From: Anthonomus grandis grandis
Lineage: Eukaryota; Arthropoda; Insecta; Coleoptera; Curculionidae
Reading direction: 5' to 3'
Assembly (NCBI RefSeq): GCF_022605725.1
Contig: NC_065550.1
Span: 4,402,001 to 4,466,000, forward strand
Length of the DNA stretch: 64,000 nt
Below the pieces are notes generated by a model, which saw only the letters and a list, made by a program, of their open reading frames with translations, was not told the origin of the DNA and did no database searches. Positions 33,180 to 45,058 of the stretch are shown here, piece by piece; within the stretch, counting starts at the first letter, position 1; each line of letters begins with the position of its first letter. The position numbers and the translations under genes are program-made.

Positions 33180-33900
33180 GTTATTAACTGACATTCGTTA
33201 ACAATTCTATTTCGATAAGATCTTCAAGAAATTAATGTTTTTAGATGACCCCATAAAAAATCCAAAGAAGTAAGATCGGGAGATCTAGCAGGCCATTCTA
33301 CGATACCTTTCCGGCCAATCCATCCAAGTCCAGGAAATACTTGTAGAATAGCTTATTCAAGTAGCTCAGTTATTCTGGGATTGATGGCGTCCTGCAAAAG
33401 TTCAAGAAATTAATTTTCAGCATTAAAATTTGTATTAATAAAAAAAGATCCAACAATATGATCCCCCAGGATACCAGCCCACACATTAAGTTTTTGAGGT
33501 CGCTGCGTGTATGTTTCTCGAAATAAATGAGGATTAGTGTCGCTCCATTATTATCGACAGTTGTGTTTATTGACTTCACTATGTAAATACAATGAGCATT
33601 CGTCCGAGAAACAGATATTGTACAGCAAAATTACTGTTATGATTTAACCTATCACTAAAATACTCACAAAATTGTACACAACGATCAAAATCATCTTCAT
33701 TTAGCTCATGTATTCGTTTGATTTTGTAGGCACGAAATTTGTGGAATTTTAAAATTTTGTGAACGGTACTTTTAGGCATGGCAGATGCAGTAGCAATTTA
33801 TCGAGCAAATGTATTTGAACTTCCATAGGTACCTTGATATTTACACCCTCTTTCGCGTGTGGTTTGAACGGCGTTCCAAGAGTGGAGTGCCCGGGTACTA
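33180..33900 (-). pseudogene. mariner-like (DD41D-type) transposase relic
   Basis: Minus-strand pieces: IATASAMPKSTVHKILKFHK (about 33800-33730, the second helix-turn-helix) and RIHELNEDDFDRCVQFCEYF. Then, in shifted frames, a SDE-type block with CSFYLHSEV, RYWSDTNPHLFRETYTQRPQ, LNVWAGILGDHIVGSFF, and WIGRKGIVEWPARSPDLTSL near 33320-33240. The second catalytic block (QQDG..AH) was not found, so there is an internal deletion as well as frameshifts. The layout matches the other DD41D copies in the window. Terminal repeats were not located. Confidence 0.75.
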
Positions 33901-34496
33901 AAAAAAAAATGCAACAGTTCTGTTAAAAAAATGTACAAAATAAGGCGGCATAACTTAAAAGTGGCGCTTTGTATGGCTGTGCAAATAAATTTTATAAATA
34001 ATAATAGGAAAAGAAAAATATGAGTAAAAAATGTCTGGAGGATCGTAACAAATTTGGTCACATTCCGCTATTAAAAATCTAAGACAAAGCTATGGTCATG
34101 TGCCATAATTTTTAGGGCAGTAAAAAAATGAAAAGAACAATTTTAAAAAGATGTTTGCTGATAGGTAGGGTTTTTACGCATCTATCTACGTATTACACAG
34201 TGTTATAAAGTTTCACTATATTTGTTGAAGAGGTTCTGCAAGAAGGACTGCTTGTTTTGTTGCTGTGTGACGATGTAATCTGCCACTATTGATTGGACTC
34301 TTAATCCGAAGGTGACAAAACCTGCCCCTGTTGATTAGAGTCTTGTTCTGGTGGTAATGTAAATTGCCATTGCTAACCAGATGAATTTAATAATACCGTA
34401 TATCGACTGCAGGATGAACTTGGAGTATTTTGTGTCGCTTCTGTACCCGACAGGGTTGCAGTACATGTTAGCTTGTTTAAGGAACCTTTAGTTATA
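33901..34496. other. spacer, no gene seen
   Basis: Short repeated phrases (AATCTGCCACT / AAATTGCCATT, TTGATTGGACTC / TTGATTAGAGTC) around 34270-34375 hint at an eroded tandem pair of about 60 bp. No gene. Confidence 0.4.
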
Positions 34497-35390
34497 ACTT
34501 ATTATACCAAAAATTGAGTTTTTTTGAATTCAAACTAACTAAACCAGCGGCTTATTTCCATCACCTACATCACTAAAACACCGGGTTATAATGGGATTCG
34601 ACCAGAACTTAGGGACTGAGAGCACTTTAAAAATTCGAAAAACTTCATTTTTTGATCTCGTTTTTGAGCTCAAAAATAAGCCCTAAAAATGCGAGATCTT
34701 CATATGAGAGCCATGGCCTTGCGGATAGTTTCGTTGGATTCAGTAGGACGAAACTATTTCAAAACCGTTAAAATTTTCTCGATAGTGCCTATAGAATCCG
34801 AAATATCGACCTCCAAAGTTTGGGATTTTTTATTTTTCGAATATTCTCCCTCGCATCGAATTTGAGCCCAATACAGGGCTCTAAAAATGCGAGATTTCAG
34901 CTAATATGCGAGCTACAACCTTGCAGTTGGTATTGTTAGGTTCTAAAGGACGAGACTATGTCAAAACGGTTATAATTGTCTCAATAGTGCAAATAGAAGC
35001 CCAGATATCGACCTCCAAAGTTTGGGATTTTTCATTTTTTCGGATATACCCCTGTATCACATTTTATCAAAAATTGATTTTTTTCGAATTCGAACTAACT
35101 ATACCAGCGCCTTATTCCCATCACCTACATCATAAAAACAGCATGTTATAATACACTAATACATAAAAAGTAATTTTTTTACCTCGTTTTTGAGCCCAAA
35201 AATAGGCTCTAAAAATACGAAATCTCGGCTAATATGAAAGCTGCAACCTTGCGAATAGTCACGTTGGATTCAAAAGCACGAAACTAAGTCAAAAACTGTT
35301 AGAATTTTGTCGATAGTACAAATAGAAGCCAAGATATCGCCCTCCAAAGTGTGGAATTTTTCATTTTTCGGGTATACCCTCCGATATTTA
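34497..35390 (+). repeat. diverged repeats: three ~200-bp units plus a twice-occurring ~120-bp block
   Basis: A unit containing GAGCCCAAAAATAGGCTCTA, a GCGAGAT/CGAAATCTC word, an AACCTTGCGAATAG-type phrase, GATATCGACCTCCAAAGTTT and GGATTTTTCATTTTTCG occurs at about 34651-34853, 34854-35052 and 35177-35390. A second block with AATTCGAACTAACTATACCA and TCCCATCACCTACATCA occurs at about 34497-34620 and 35060-35160, before units 1 and 3. So the order is block-unit-unit-block-unit. The copies are diverged but clearly related. No coding capacity; possibly a satellite remnant or an internal repeat of an unknown element. Confidence 0.8.
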
Positions 35391-38068
35391 TATTTCAATA
35401 TTAATCAAATCATAATTAATATTCCAAGTTTTTTTTTCAGCTGCTTGCATATCTTCGACGCGCTAATCATAAGATACCATTCAAAAAATAAAGAGAAAAA
35501 TAGAGAATAAATTCATTTTAGCTATATGTTTTTTAACAGGCAACCCATTTAAATTTTTTTTCCAGTTTTAGACCCATTAAGAAAATGTGCCCAAATAATG
35601 GATTCTAAATCGACGTTCAAGAGTCTGTCGTTCGACTGTCAATTGGAAATCTACTGGACATTATTTGGACCATTTTTGGATGTCCATAGAATAGACAGTA
35701 TATCCAAAAGGGGACAGCCATTGGATATCCAATGGCTTAACAGGTGCCGGGAAAAGTCTCAAAATATTTCGTCTACTCCTTCGTGGTTTTTGGAACCTGA
35801 AATCTAATTTTCTTAATAAACTCAACTTTTTTAATATTTAATATCGATATAATTTAACTCCTAGATTAAGATTTAGAATTTTTCAAATAATTTTTTTCAA
35901 GTCAAGCTAATAACAGACCATTTTTAGAAATTGCAGAAAGGCTTAAAAAAAACCACTCAAATCTATGGAAGAAGCTGCATAATCTGGTAATTCTCAAGAC
36001 AACGCCGAAGTTGAGGGATTGCAACAACCAAATGATGCCAGTTCCACCGGCGATGAACGTCAAGAAACCAATAAATTTATTCCTACTCCTACTATTAAAA
36101 GATTAAGGAAAGAAGGTCTATAAGTAGTATGAAATCAACATATGGAGCAATAGAGAATTTCAAAGGCAAAAATACATGAGTTTAATGTATTTTGCAACAG
36201 CCTGGCCATTCAACTAAAGAAGTCCCTTTTTAGGAACTTTTACGATTCCAAGAAAAACTTGAATCTGTCATGACAATAATCGTTTATCTCTTAATTGTAA
36301 TTATTTTATAAATAGTTCCCCTTTGCCGAGTTTTTCATCATTACCTCATGTCTATTCCCAAATGTGTACAGTAACTTTACTGCAGATGAATTTAACGGAT
36401 ATTCTCCTATTTTAGCCAATGCAATTACAGATTTAGCTAGCAATAGTAGATGTAGCATCGAAAGTTAAGTAACTTTGTTTTTCAATACAATTTTTTTTTG
36501 CTTTATATGTCCTTTGTTACCTTACTTACTTTAATAAGTTCTGCTAGAACTTCATAAATTACTTTGCAAAATTTCTGGCATCATAAGTAATATACTACAA
36601 GTCGATATTCTATACAAAGCACTTACATTTTCTAACAACTTCCAGTAGAAAAGTAATAAAGTGTAACTTAGCAATTTTAGTTTTGCGGGCAATGCTGCTC
36701 TCATGTGTCATTTCTCTAAATGGAAAAACAACTTTTTTCAAAAGGAAATTAAATTGAGCCTGACTCATTCTTACATGATAACCGATGGCTTCTTGGATCT
36801 ACTTCTGCAAGTTCGAGTAACAACCGAGTCGATGCTCCCAGTTATTCCCGCTTTTAAATCCACGGCTTTATCCACCATCGACGACGTTTCTGATTTTTTT
36901 CTAATTTCCTACATTCTTCTAGTAGTATATACTTAATAACTACACGCTGATACTCATAATCAATTCTTCGAATCGAACTGTGTCCGTGAAAATGTAAATA
37001 GCTTCCCTTTTCATCTCAACTTTCACTAGACATCTGTCATCTGCTATGCTCATCTAAAGTGATTAGTCTAAATTCGCCTTAACATAGATCAAATGCAACA
37101 AAATTATAGAATTGTCCCGTTATCCTGTGCCACCTGAAACATTAAATATTTCAACTAAGTTACAGATGTTTTACATAAACTTTTAATTTAAACTGTATTT
37201 TAAATAATGATATCCAGGGTAACTTTTGACTCTTTTATCTTGATCGCTCTGCTATCAAAATCGCAAAAGAGAGCTAAAAAAACTCGTTAAACATTTATGC
37301 TTGTAAAAACGATAAAATGGAACACTAACCGTAAAGGATAAATCTAATAAGGCGTGCAGAGAAAACCGAGAAAACTAGTTTCTGGAAACAGCATTTTGCC
37401 GCTTTTCCAGGTACGTAATCCATATAGCGTGAGTTCCAGTGAAATATCGATGCCCAGCAGCTGTTAATCGGGAACTATTAAATAATCTGGCGAGGTTTGT
37501 AGTGACCCCCTGACCCGTTTAAACTCACTAAAAGGGACGTCGACCTAGTTATCGATTGCACTTTTTGGAATTTGTTAAAAAGTTCATTAGATACCGAGAA
37601 ATCAGTTTTAATAAATATTAACTTTATTTAATTATTAGAAAACTAGTTGTTTGTTACATAATAATGTGGATTTATCACTGACTGAAATTAGCATATTTAT
37701 AACGTAAAGTTCTATAATGGTTTTTACCAAGCAATAAGTAAATAACCCGTTGCGGGTTATTCCTCTAATTATTATTGTATTTTGCGTTTGTTATGTTCAC
37801 AAAAATACGGGTATGTATGTATGAATATTTTAAATTAAATTGGAAAAAATTAAATAATATTACGAAGTGCACAGCTACAATATTTTTGTCGAAATCTTGG
37901 TTTATGTTTTGTAATTTTTTATATTTATTTATTAATTTGTTTATTTCTACGGGCTTCCTCAAAATAAGTAGGGACGTCTTTGTCAGCATGTCTTTGTGAT
38001 TGTCTTTGGCGATCTATTAACAGCTCCAGCAAGGATTCGTCAAAATCGAATCACTGATTATCATAAGT
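35391..38068. other. spacer, no gene assigned
   Basis: Short frames at 35598-35807 and around 35970-36122 (reading SGNSQDNAEVEGLQQPNDAS) look faintly coding but match no family I know. A 9-bp-arm hairpin AATAACCCG/CGGGTTATT sits at 37741-37761. The part just before 38069 may belong to the Penelope relic. Confidence 0.45.
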
Positions 38069-38800
38069 AAAATTTGATGTTGAAAGTCTGTGTACAAATG
38101 TACCCATCGATGAATCCCTTAACATCATCAGGGAAAGACTCAGGTAGGACGCAGGACGCAAACAGTTGCAGAACTTATTGGACTTTCACTCGAGGGGATG
38201 ATGGACTGTTTGGCGGTTTGTCTTCGTAACTCTACTTTCAATTCAAATATAGGTTTCACGCCCAGGGCGAAGGACTTCTAATGGTCTCGTCGATATATTC
38301 AGTGATGGCATAGTAGATAGACAGTTTAATCCGAACCCAAACTAACAAATAAGTACCGGACAATACCTACACTACAACTCGAATCATCCTGGTGATGTAA
38401 CAAAGGTGGGAATCATTAATGTATAGGAGGGGCACTCAAAATATGCAACAACAATGTTGACCCAAACAGGGAAATAGAAAACATCATCAGAATCAACCAT
38501 AGGAAGTTAAGTATCGAAGACCAAACCAGAATTTCTACTAGACACCAAGAACTGCGTATACCAAGTCGCCTATAAATGTGGAGAGGTATGAATAGATGAT
38601 ACAAAGCGACCACTGGAAATCAGGATAAAAGAGCATTGAAAGACCCGAACAGGTGAGATTTCCAGATAAGAAATAGCAGAACGCACTTGGTCCAATAGAC
38701 ACGACATACATTGGATAGAAGCAAATATTTTGTGCAAGGAGAAATATTGGAAGAAAAGAAGATTCCTGGTAGCAGCTTACATTATATTTCGGATCTCATC
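38069..38800 (+). pseudogene. Penelope-like element: reverse transcriptase and GIY-YIG relic
   Basis: The plus strand reads KFDVESLCTNVPIDESLNII, a close match to the first conserved block of Penelope reverse transcriptases. Then YRFHAQGEGLLMVSSIYSVM, a worn form of the Q-EG--MGSP-SP--A block, follows. KICNNNVDPNREIENI comes after shifts. Near 38550 the sequence CVYQVAYKCGEV-IDDTKRP has the spacing of the GIY-YIG endonuclease, with a stop where YIG would start. KEKYWKKRRFLVAAYI follows. Penelope elements are distinct from LINEs and normally encode an RT-GIY-YIG polyprotein of about 700-800 residues. Many frame breaks; an old copy. Confidence 0.8.
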
Positions 38801-39639
38801 AGTTTTCGCTTTAAGTTTTATGAGTTAATTTGGTAGACTTCAGTTTCCTTATATTATTAGTAATTCTCCTCTTCTCTTATTTTAATTGGTTAATATTCTG
38901 ATATTTACCATAATATTAGCCACCATATGCTAATGATATAATAGGTTTGTACAATTTGAAAAAACAACAAATAATTTCCTCAGGTGTTCATGCTTCTTTT
39001 TGCTGTAATTTAATGAAAAATGTTCCGCCACATAAAAACAACCCACCGTTGGTAAATACGATGAAATGTTTAGGACGTATTCTGACGTCGGTTTTGTTTT
39101 CTACTGTTCAGGTCAACAACCAAAGTCGGAATTGACGTATTTTAGAGGATATATTATTATATAAAGCTTATGGCGATTGTGTCCATTATAGATTGGGTAT
39201 AATTTATTAACAGACGTCAACGACAATCCAACATCACAAGGTGATCCTCGAGAATTAATTATTATAAATTTACCTTAAATCTACATTAGATTCAAGGACA
39301 AGACGACATAAATGTTAGTTAAATTAAAATAACAAATAACTTTACATCTATGGTTACTCGTTGTTTTTGTTTTGATTTTATTTTTGTTTCGGTTCAAAAT
39401 TGGTCGCATGGTCAACGAACGATGTGATTTTTTAATTTTAATTAACAAATATACATATTTTGTTTTAACTCAAATCCGTCATGGTTTAATTTGCTTTTGT
39501 AAAGTATGAGCAGAAAATACTTATACATCTTCAAAAATGCCTTTTTGTCTTTTAATATTCTAACTGGGAATAAGAATGTTCTCTCTAAGAATGCTCAAGA
39601 ATGCTCCACTTTTCTTCTTGGTGCTCTCTTTTAAACGAA
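38801..39639. other. spacer, no gene seen
   Basis: A+T-rich. Nothing recognised. Confidence 0.5.
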
Positions 39640-40115
39640 AAGGCTGTATACACCGCAACACCCTTTAACGTTTTACAAGGCTCAGATTTGTCCATCTCTT
39701 AAGTATTGCTCTCACATATGGAGCTCTGCACTCAAACACATTTTGAAACTGCTTGATTCTATCGATACACGGCCTCACATCTAATAGGAGATAAGTAGAA
39801 GCTCGGACAGTTTTGAGCATAGAAGAAAGGTGGCGGACCTGTCTTTATCGATTGGTTTTATCGATACCATGATGATCAATGCTCTTCTTATTTCTCTCTA
39901 TACATGCAAGATCTACTCGACAGGCAGATGCGACTCATGAATCTCAGAGTGCATCTCCAGACGCCTAGAATGTCACTGTAAACTCCCAAAGCATGTATTT
40001 CCCGACCATTAAGATTTGTAGACCTTTAACACCTTTGTAGTACTGGCGCTACCTTGTGAAACTCTAGCACCATAGGGTTGGCCCTTTTGTGCCAACCTAT
40101 TCCGAAAAAAAAATC
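39640..40115 (+). pseudogene. LINE ORF2 C-terminal relic
   Basis: The plus strand reads PLTFYKAQICPSLKYCSHIW, then SSALKHILKLLDSID, and in another frame SFEHRRKVADLSLS and later KHVFPDH. These are the post-RT blocks (YKAQIRPSLEYCSH...LLD...HRR..DLS) common in insect LINEs. It ends near CAACCTATTCCG with an A-rich tail at about 40105-40115. It belongs to a different LINE family from the other copies here. Stops and shifts throughout. Confidence 0.7.
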
Positions 40116-40632
40116 AAGAAGGCCGAATGACGAAAGAGGACTGACAGAAATCGGGCGTCAGATGCATCCATGTCGCGTTGTTTCGTGACTCACTATGATT
40201 TCGTTTATTTACTTTAGGCTTTTGCAAGTAACAAACGAAATAATAAACAGAAATTCTAAAAATCGAAAGTATATTCCCTTGAATAAAAAGTTAATTACTT
40301 TAAATTTAATTTAAGAGTGAAAATATAGAAGAAGTTTGAGTACCCGGATCAACAAGTGCCATTCAAGCGATTTTAAACGTTTTTCATTTGCAAATTTAGA
40401 CCAGAGACACTATCGAATGTTAGAATGAAATTTTATGATCGGCTCAAATATTGTAAAGCCGATCAGGGAAATATTTACTATTAACTCCCAAATAACCTAG
40501 GGAAGCTTCTCAGCGGTATCACTTCACTTATCGAAGAATCGAGGCTTTTGCTATGATTGCTGTTGCATGTTAATGCATGGGTTCTATGTTTTCTTTTATT
40601 TTCGTCAACGGCCTGGAGTTTTGCTTTTATTA
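40116..40632. other. spacer, no gene seen
   Basis: Nothing recognised on either strand. Confidence 0.5.
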
Positions 40633-41515
40633 GAGGGTGTTACAAAATTCAATACAAATATTTTAAGAGCGTATTGTTGGAATTAAAGTAAGACTTTTTT
40701 TCTTATAAACATGTATCTTAAAATGCCTCCCCTCAGAGCTACAGCCCACGCAAATTGCTTGAAAAAAAACGATTATTTGGAACCGTAACTATAATTATGT
40801 ATCAATTTTTCAAAAAATTGACATCTTCGCATTTTTGGAGTGCCCTATTTATTTTCGGTCCAAAAAATAGTAAAAATCGAATTTTAGTGGAGGGTTCTAG
40901 GAAAGCATACGCTTCTGATGGTCCGTATCTTATGAGAAATCTTTCTATAAGAAATCTAAAAATTCAATAACACCATCTAGTTAGCCATGAAGAAATCTAA
41001 ACCTTTTGTCTATTGCATTTTTTCGATATAATTAAGCGTTTTCGAGAAAATCGCTGATAAACGAAAGCCGAGCATTATTAAACCCAAATTAACTATTAAA
41101 TTTAAAAAAAAAAACGAAGTGGGCTGTGACTGCTTCAATTTTTGTCAAAAATCGTTAACTTTATATTTTTTCATAGCTAATTAAATAGTGTCCTAGATTT
41201 TCAAGTTTTTTAATGGAAACATAAGATATGGGCCATCAAAAGGGTAAGCCTCTCTGAATCCTTCCCTAAAATTGGGTCTACACCATTTTTGGGACGGAAA
41301 ATGTCAAGAGAATCCAAAACAATGGAGAATTTTCAAAAGAGTTGACGCATAACTGTAGTCAGTGGTCCAAATAATCTATTTTCTTCAAGAAATTTGCGCG
41401 GGCTGTAGCTCTGAGGGGGTGCATTTTAGAACACATGTTTCTAGGGAAGAAAAGTATTACTTTAACTCCAACAATACGCTCTTAAAATATTTGCACCGAG
41501 TTTTGTAATACCCTG
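40633..41515. mobile_element. 883-bp foldback element (two diverged ~430-bp arms)
   Basis: Ends (G/C)AGGGTRTTACAAAA are flanked by TA. The arms can be followed far inward: AATATTTTAAGAGCGTATTG on the left pairs with its complement on the right, as do GAGCTACAGCCC and the TCTGATGGTCCGTATCTTATG region. The whole element is close to one large palindrome with a short centre near 41070-41090. No transposase. Its ends resemble the mariner-type elements nearby, so it may be mobilised by them. Confidence 0.75.
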
Positions 41516-41517
41516 TA

Positions 41518-42711
41518 TTTCACGTAACCTTATATGCTGATCAGATCTTTAATTATGCCTCATAGAAGTAAATTTCAATGCTCAACTAATCGCATTTTTA
41601 TAGCAGCTTCTTAGATTGCTACCAACAGTTTATACTTAATGTATCAACAAATGCTAATTTTATACGAGTTCGATCATTATAAAATAAAAATTACTTGAAA
41701 CTTGAAGTGGCCCAGATTGGCAGATTAATGATAAGGCATTAAATATAAATTTAGGGATTTAGTTTTGAATTAGAATACACTGTTGTGTTTCTTAAAATAA
41801 AATATCCTGGTTATATTACTTTTTTTTTAAACTTAAAGGAAGTTCCAGTATTGACCCAATTAGTTTTGCTTTTCGTACTATTTAGAAGTTTATTCTTGAC
41901 GGAAATATGACATTGTGTCTTGGGAAAAACAATGTGATGGCCATCCATGTTTTTATATGATGAAAAAAAAATTTAGATGTTTGATGGATGTGAACCAATG
42001 ATTTTCTTGTAAATAAATTTTTAAAAATCCTTAAATTCTCACATTACCTGAAATGCTTGATAAAAGACTTAATCGTACGAAGCAAACCATAAAACTTCGA
42101 AAATGATTTCCTAGGTAAGGTGTTAGAGGGAAGGTGTTAGAGGATTTGTGCCGGAACTAGAGTTGCCTACAAATAGAATTTGATTTTTAATGTTTATTAG
42201 TACTTATGTTTTATCTTAATAAGTAATAAAAATGTCTGCCGTTCACCTCCATATACAATATTACTATAGCCATATGCCGTTAACCTTGATAAGCATTATG
42301 AAGAATATCTAGTGTGATTTGATGGCATAATTCAGTATAGTATGCGGTTCCGTAAATATTATGTGAATTCAAGAGAAAATTGTATGATCTTGCCGGTCAT
42401 CTCAAGAAAGTGGTTGAAAATGTTTCCAGTAAAATGACTGAAACTTTATTATAAAAAAGGACCATTTAAAAGATAATTTTATAACTTTTCAACGATGTAT
42501 TATACCATACTCCTTCCAATTAAAGGGAACTATTTAAAAATAAGGATAAAAGCTGCCCCTGTCAAGAGGTCTGTAAATATGTCCTCCTAAAACCAAAACT
42601 ATACAGGTCCGAAGATTTTTTTCAAATTTTCACTTTCTATATTATTATACTACCATATATACTATCTATATTCACAGAACTATAAATTTGTGATAAAATG
42701 ACAAAAACATA
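41518..42711. other. spacer, no gene seen
   Basis: A+T-rich; a short tandem AGGTGTTAGAGG pair at about 42117-42142. Confidence 0.5.
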
Positions 42712-43059
42712 TACAGTGCGGCTCTTAATTATCTTCTCCCCTTCTTATCTTTTGAATGCGGTTATATAAAAATTTGAAATTTGACCTACATCATTAGCAA
42801 CCTAAATAGTACTTTTTGGTCCGTAGCTCATTTTGCAAAACTTCAAAATGGCGGCGGGTCGCTCAGGTCATACGATACATCGTTTGAAAACTCCCACTGA
42901 ATGCTTTATGGTCCTAGAATATTAAGTCGTTATTTCTACCCATAGCAAAATGGCAGCCTTTCAAAATCTTATTTTTCGCATTTTTATTTCCATTCAAAAA
43001 TAATTAAACTTTAGGTAATATAAACATGTAACTATTTCACTACAAACGATGTTGAAAAT

Positions 43060-44030
43060 GTGCACCATTAACTTCAAGACAGTAAAATAATCTATTGAAG
43101 AACTCTTCACGAACATCTCGGAAAGTGGTAAAATCAATATTGCGACATGCATCAATTATTCTTTGACGTAGATCAAATAAAGATTCTGGCTAGGTGACGT
43201 AGACTTTTTGTTTTAAGTAGCCCCATAAAAAAAGTCCAGAGGTTTAAGATTGGGCGACCTGGCTGGTCACTCGGTAGGCCCTCGACGACCAATCCACCGA
43301 TTATGGTAACTATGAGTCAATAACATTTCTGCTAAAGTGAGGCGGTGACCCATCTTGTTGAAAAACTGTTTCCAACTCAAATTCATGAAGATTGTCTTCA
43401 ATAATCTCAAGGATCAGTGGTTCTACTGCATTTGCCAACATATTTAGCTAAAGGTCCCCTGTCAAATTTTGGTTTAAAAAGAGAGGCCCAACAATTTGAT
43501 TCCCTAATATGCCAGCCCACATATTTATTTTCTCTGGGTAAAGTGTGTGTGTTTCACGAAATATGTGGGAATTTACGTCGCTCCAATAACGGATATTTTG
43601 TCTCAGAGCATTACCATTAAAAAAAAAAGTACATTTAACACTCAAACAAATGTTCTTTACATAAGCAGGCTGACGTCCTATTCTCTCGGTCATTACTTCG
43701 TAGAATTCCATACGTCGATCAGGATCATCTTCTGTCAATCACACGTGTTACCAACTGTGGAAGTAGACTGTTTTGGATCTCATAGCATATTTGGATATTA
43801 TAGCAGCTATGGTAAGCTGCTATAATATCCACCTAAGCAGCTATAATATCAAGGCAGCTATTGTAAGCTGCTATAATATGCACCTGTTTTTCTTCTGGAT
43901 GGCTGGGACGCCCTGGATTCTTCCTGCTGGCAATACTACCCGTCTCGGTAAATTTCTGAATTAGCTCCCGAATATACTTTCGAAATACTACAGCCAGGAA
44001 AGCGAACATTAAAAATTCTTTTCGTCTCAT
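43060..44030 (-). pseudogene. DD41D mariner-like transposase relic
   Basis: Minus-strand pieces in order: RKYIRELIQKFTETGSIASR with NPGRPSHPEEKQV (helix-turn-helix and linker, about 43990-43880); a palindromic insertion at about 43790-43880; DDPDRRMEFYEVMTERIG (43730); VKNICLSVKCTFF, where the FSDE motif is replaced by LSVK so the first catalytic Asp is lost; PEKINMWAGILGNQIVGPLF. Then, in other frames, FQQDGSPPH (about 43360) and ARSPNLKPLDFF (about 43255-43220), where the conserved SPDL reads SPNL. At least two frameshifts. Non-functional. Confidence 0.8.
43795..43888. repeat. cluster of short palindromes built on AGCTGCTATAATAT
   Basis: TATTATAGCAGCT, AGCTGCTATAATAT, AGCAGCTATAATAT and AGCTGCTATAATAT follow one another within about 90 bp in alternating orientation. 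They interrupt the transposase relic after the linker. Confidence 0.85.
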
Positions 44031-44459
44031 TACATTATTAAATCAAGGTACAAATAAAATTGCACTGAACGAAATAGCAAAAATATTCTCCTTTCGGTAT
44101 TATCCGCTTTTAAAGGTATTGGTAAACCAATCAAGTTTTTGGGTGGAACAGTAACTTTTATGATAATAATGTGATGTGACATTGACAAAAAATACAAACT
44201 CTAAAAACAACAATACACCTACAAACATATTACACTTGAACAGGTGTAGTAAAGAAAATAAAAATAACTAAAAATACGAAAAATAAGATTTTGAAAGACT
44301 GTCATTTTGTTATGGGTAGAACTAATGACTTAATATTCTACAACCATAAAGCATTCAGTGGGAGCTTTCAAACGATGTATACATAGAAATAGAGAAAGGG
44401 TAGAATGGGCCAAGACCTGCGCCGATTGTCTAATGATCATGGCCGCCATTGGTATGGTC

Positions 44460-44685
44460 TAGTGCTGGAACATCGCAGTGAAACATCGATGTTGATGCCT
44501 TAAAAACATCGGTGTTTTCCTCATCGATGTCAGGAAAACATCGAAGACCGACTTAATCAAAATTAAATAAACAAACACTTCACTTATAAATTGAAACTTA
44601 GTCTGGGTCTGGATAATGCATAGAAATAAAACATCGATCAAGAAGATCGATATCAAAAACATAGATAAACATTGACCAGTCCTAG
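44460..44685. mobile_element. 226-bp hAT-like MITE with repeated ACATCG words
   Basis: Left end TAGTGCTGGAACATCG and right end, inverted, TAGGACTGGTCAATG resemble hAT termini (CAGTGCTGG type). Between them ACATCG or ACATCGATG occurs at least six times. No coding content. A clean 8-bp target duplication was not seen, so the class is tentative. Confidence 0.5.
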
Positions 44686-44818
44686 ACTTTAGGTATAGGA
44701 CATGATGCATGAAACATACGTAGAATTCCACGCGAAATTTAAAAATGAAATAAAAAAAGGTGCTTTCATTTGAAAGAATGAAGTTGATGGTTGTAATTTA
44801 TTTTTGAGCAACCCTGTA

Positions 44819-45058
44819 TATACAAACTTCACGTATAAAAACCGGTTTCGAGCGTTTTTTTTTCGAACACACCCCGGAATTTTAAATTAATTTAGACATA
44901 ACTTTTGGGATGCACTGTATATATTTCTTGGAACGAGATCTATAAGATGGCAACATAAGATATGCTATAGATATTTATCTATTATATTATTACATAATGT
45001 CAAAAGCAAATATAATTAAAATAGCGATATCTTACGTTTGGAATACCATATACATATA
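44819..45058. other. spacer, no gene seen
   Basis: Contains a solo TGCACTGTATATAT element-like end near 44912-44925. No partner found. Confidence 0.4.

Larger units (their letters stand above)
42714..44816 (-). mobile_element. third DD41D mariner-like element, with a hAT-like insert
   Basis: Left end TACAGTGCGGCTCTTAATTA and right end, inverted, TACAGGGTTGCTCAAAAATA, each next to TA, are only loosely alike. Stronger inverted similarity lies inside: 42877-43010 against 44262-44383 (GAAAACTCCCACTGAATGCT, and CTTTCAAAATCTTATTTTTC). The transposase relic lies between. A 226-bp hAT-like MITE at 44460-44685 lies between the inner repeat and the right end. Outer boundaries are less certain than the core. 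Confidence 0.55.

Noticed and set aside
37741..37761. AATAACCCG-TTG-CGGGTTATT hairpin as a transcription terminator
   Set aside because: Intrinsic terminators do not apply in an animal genome and no gene ends here.
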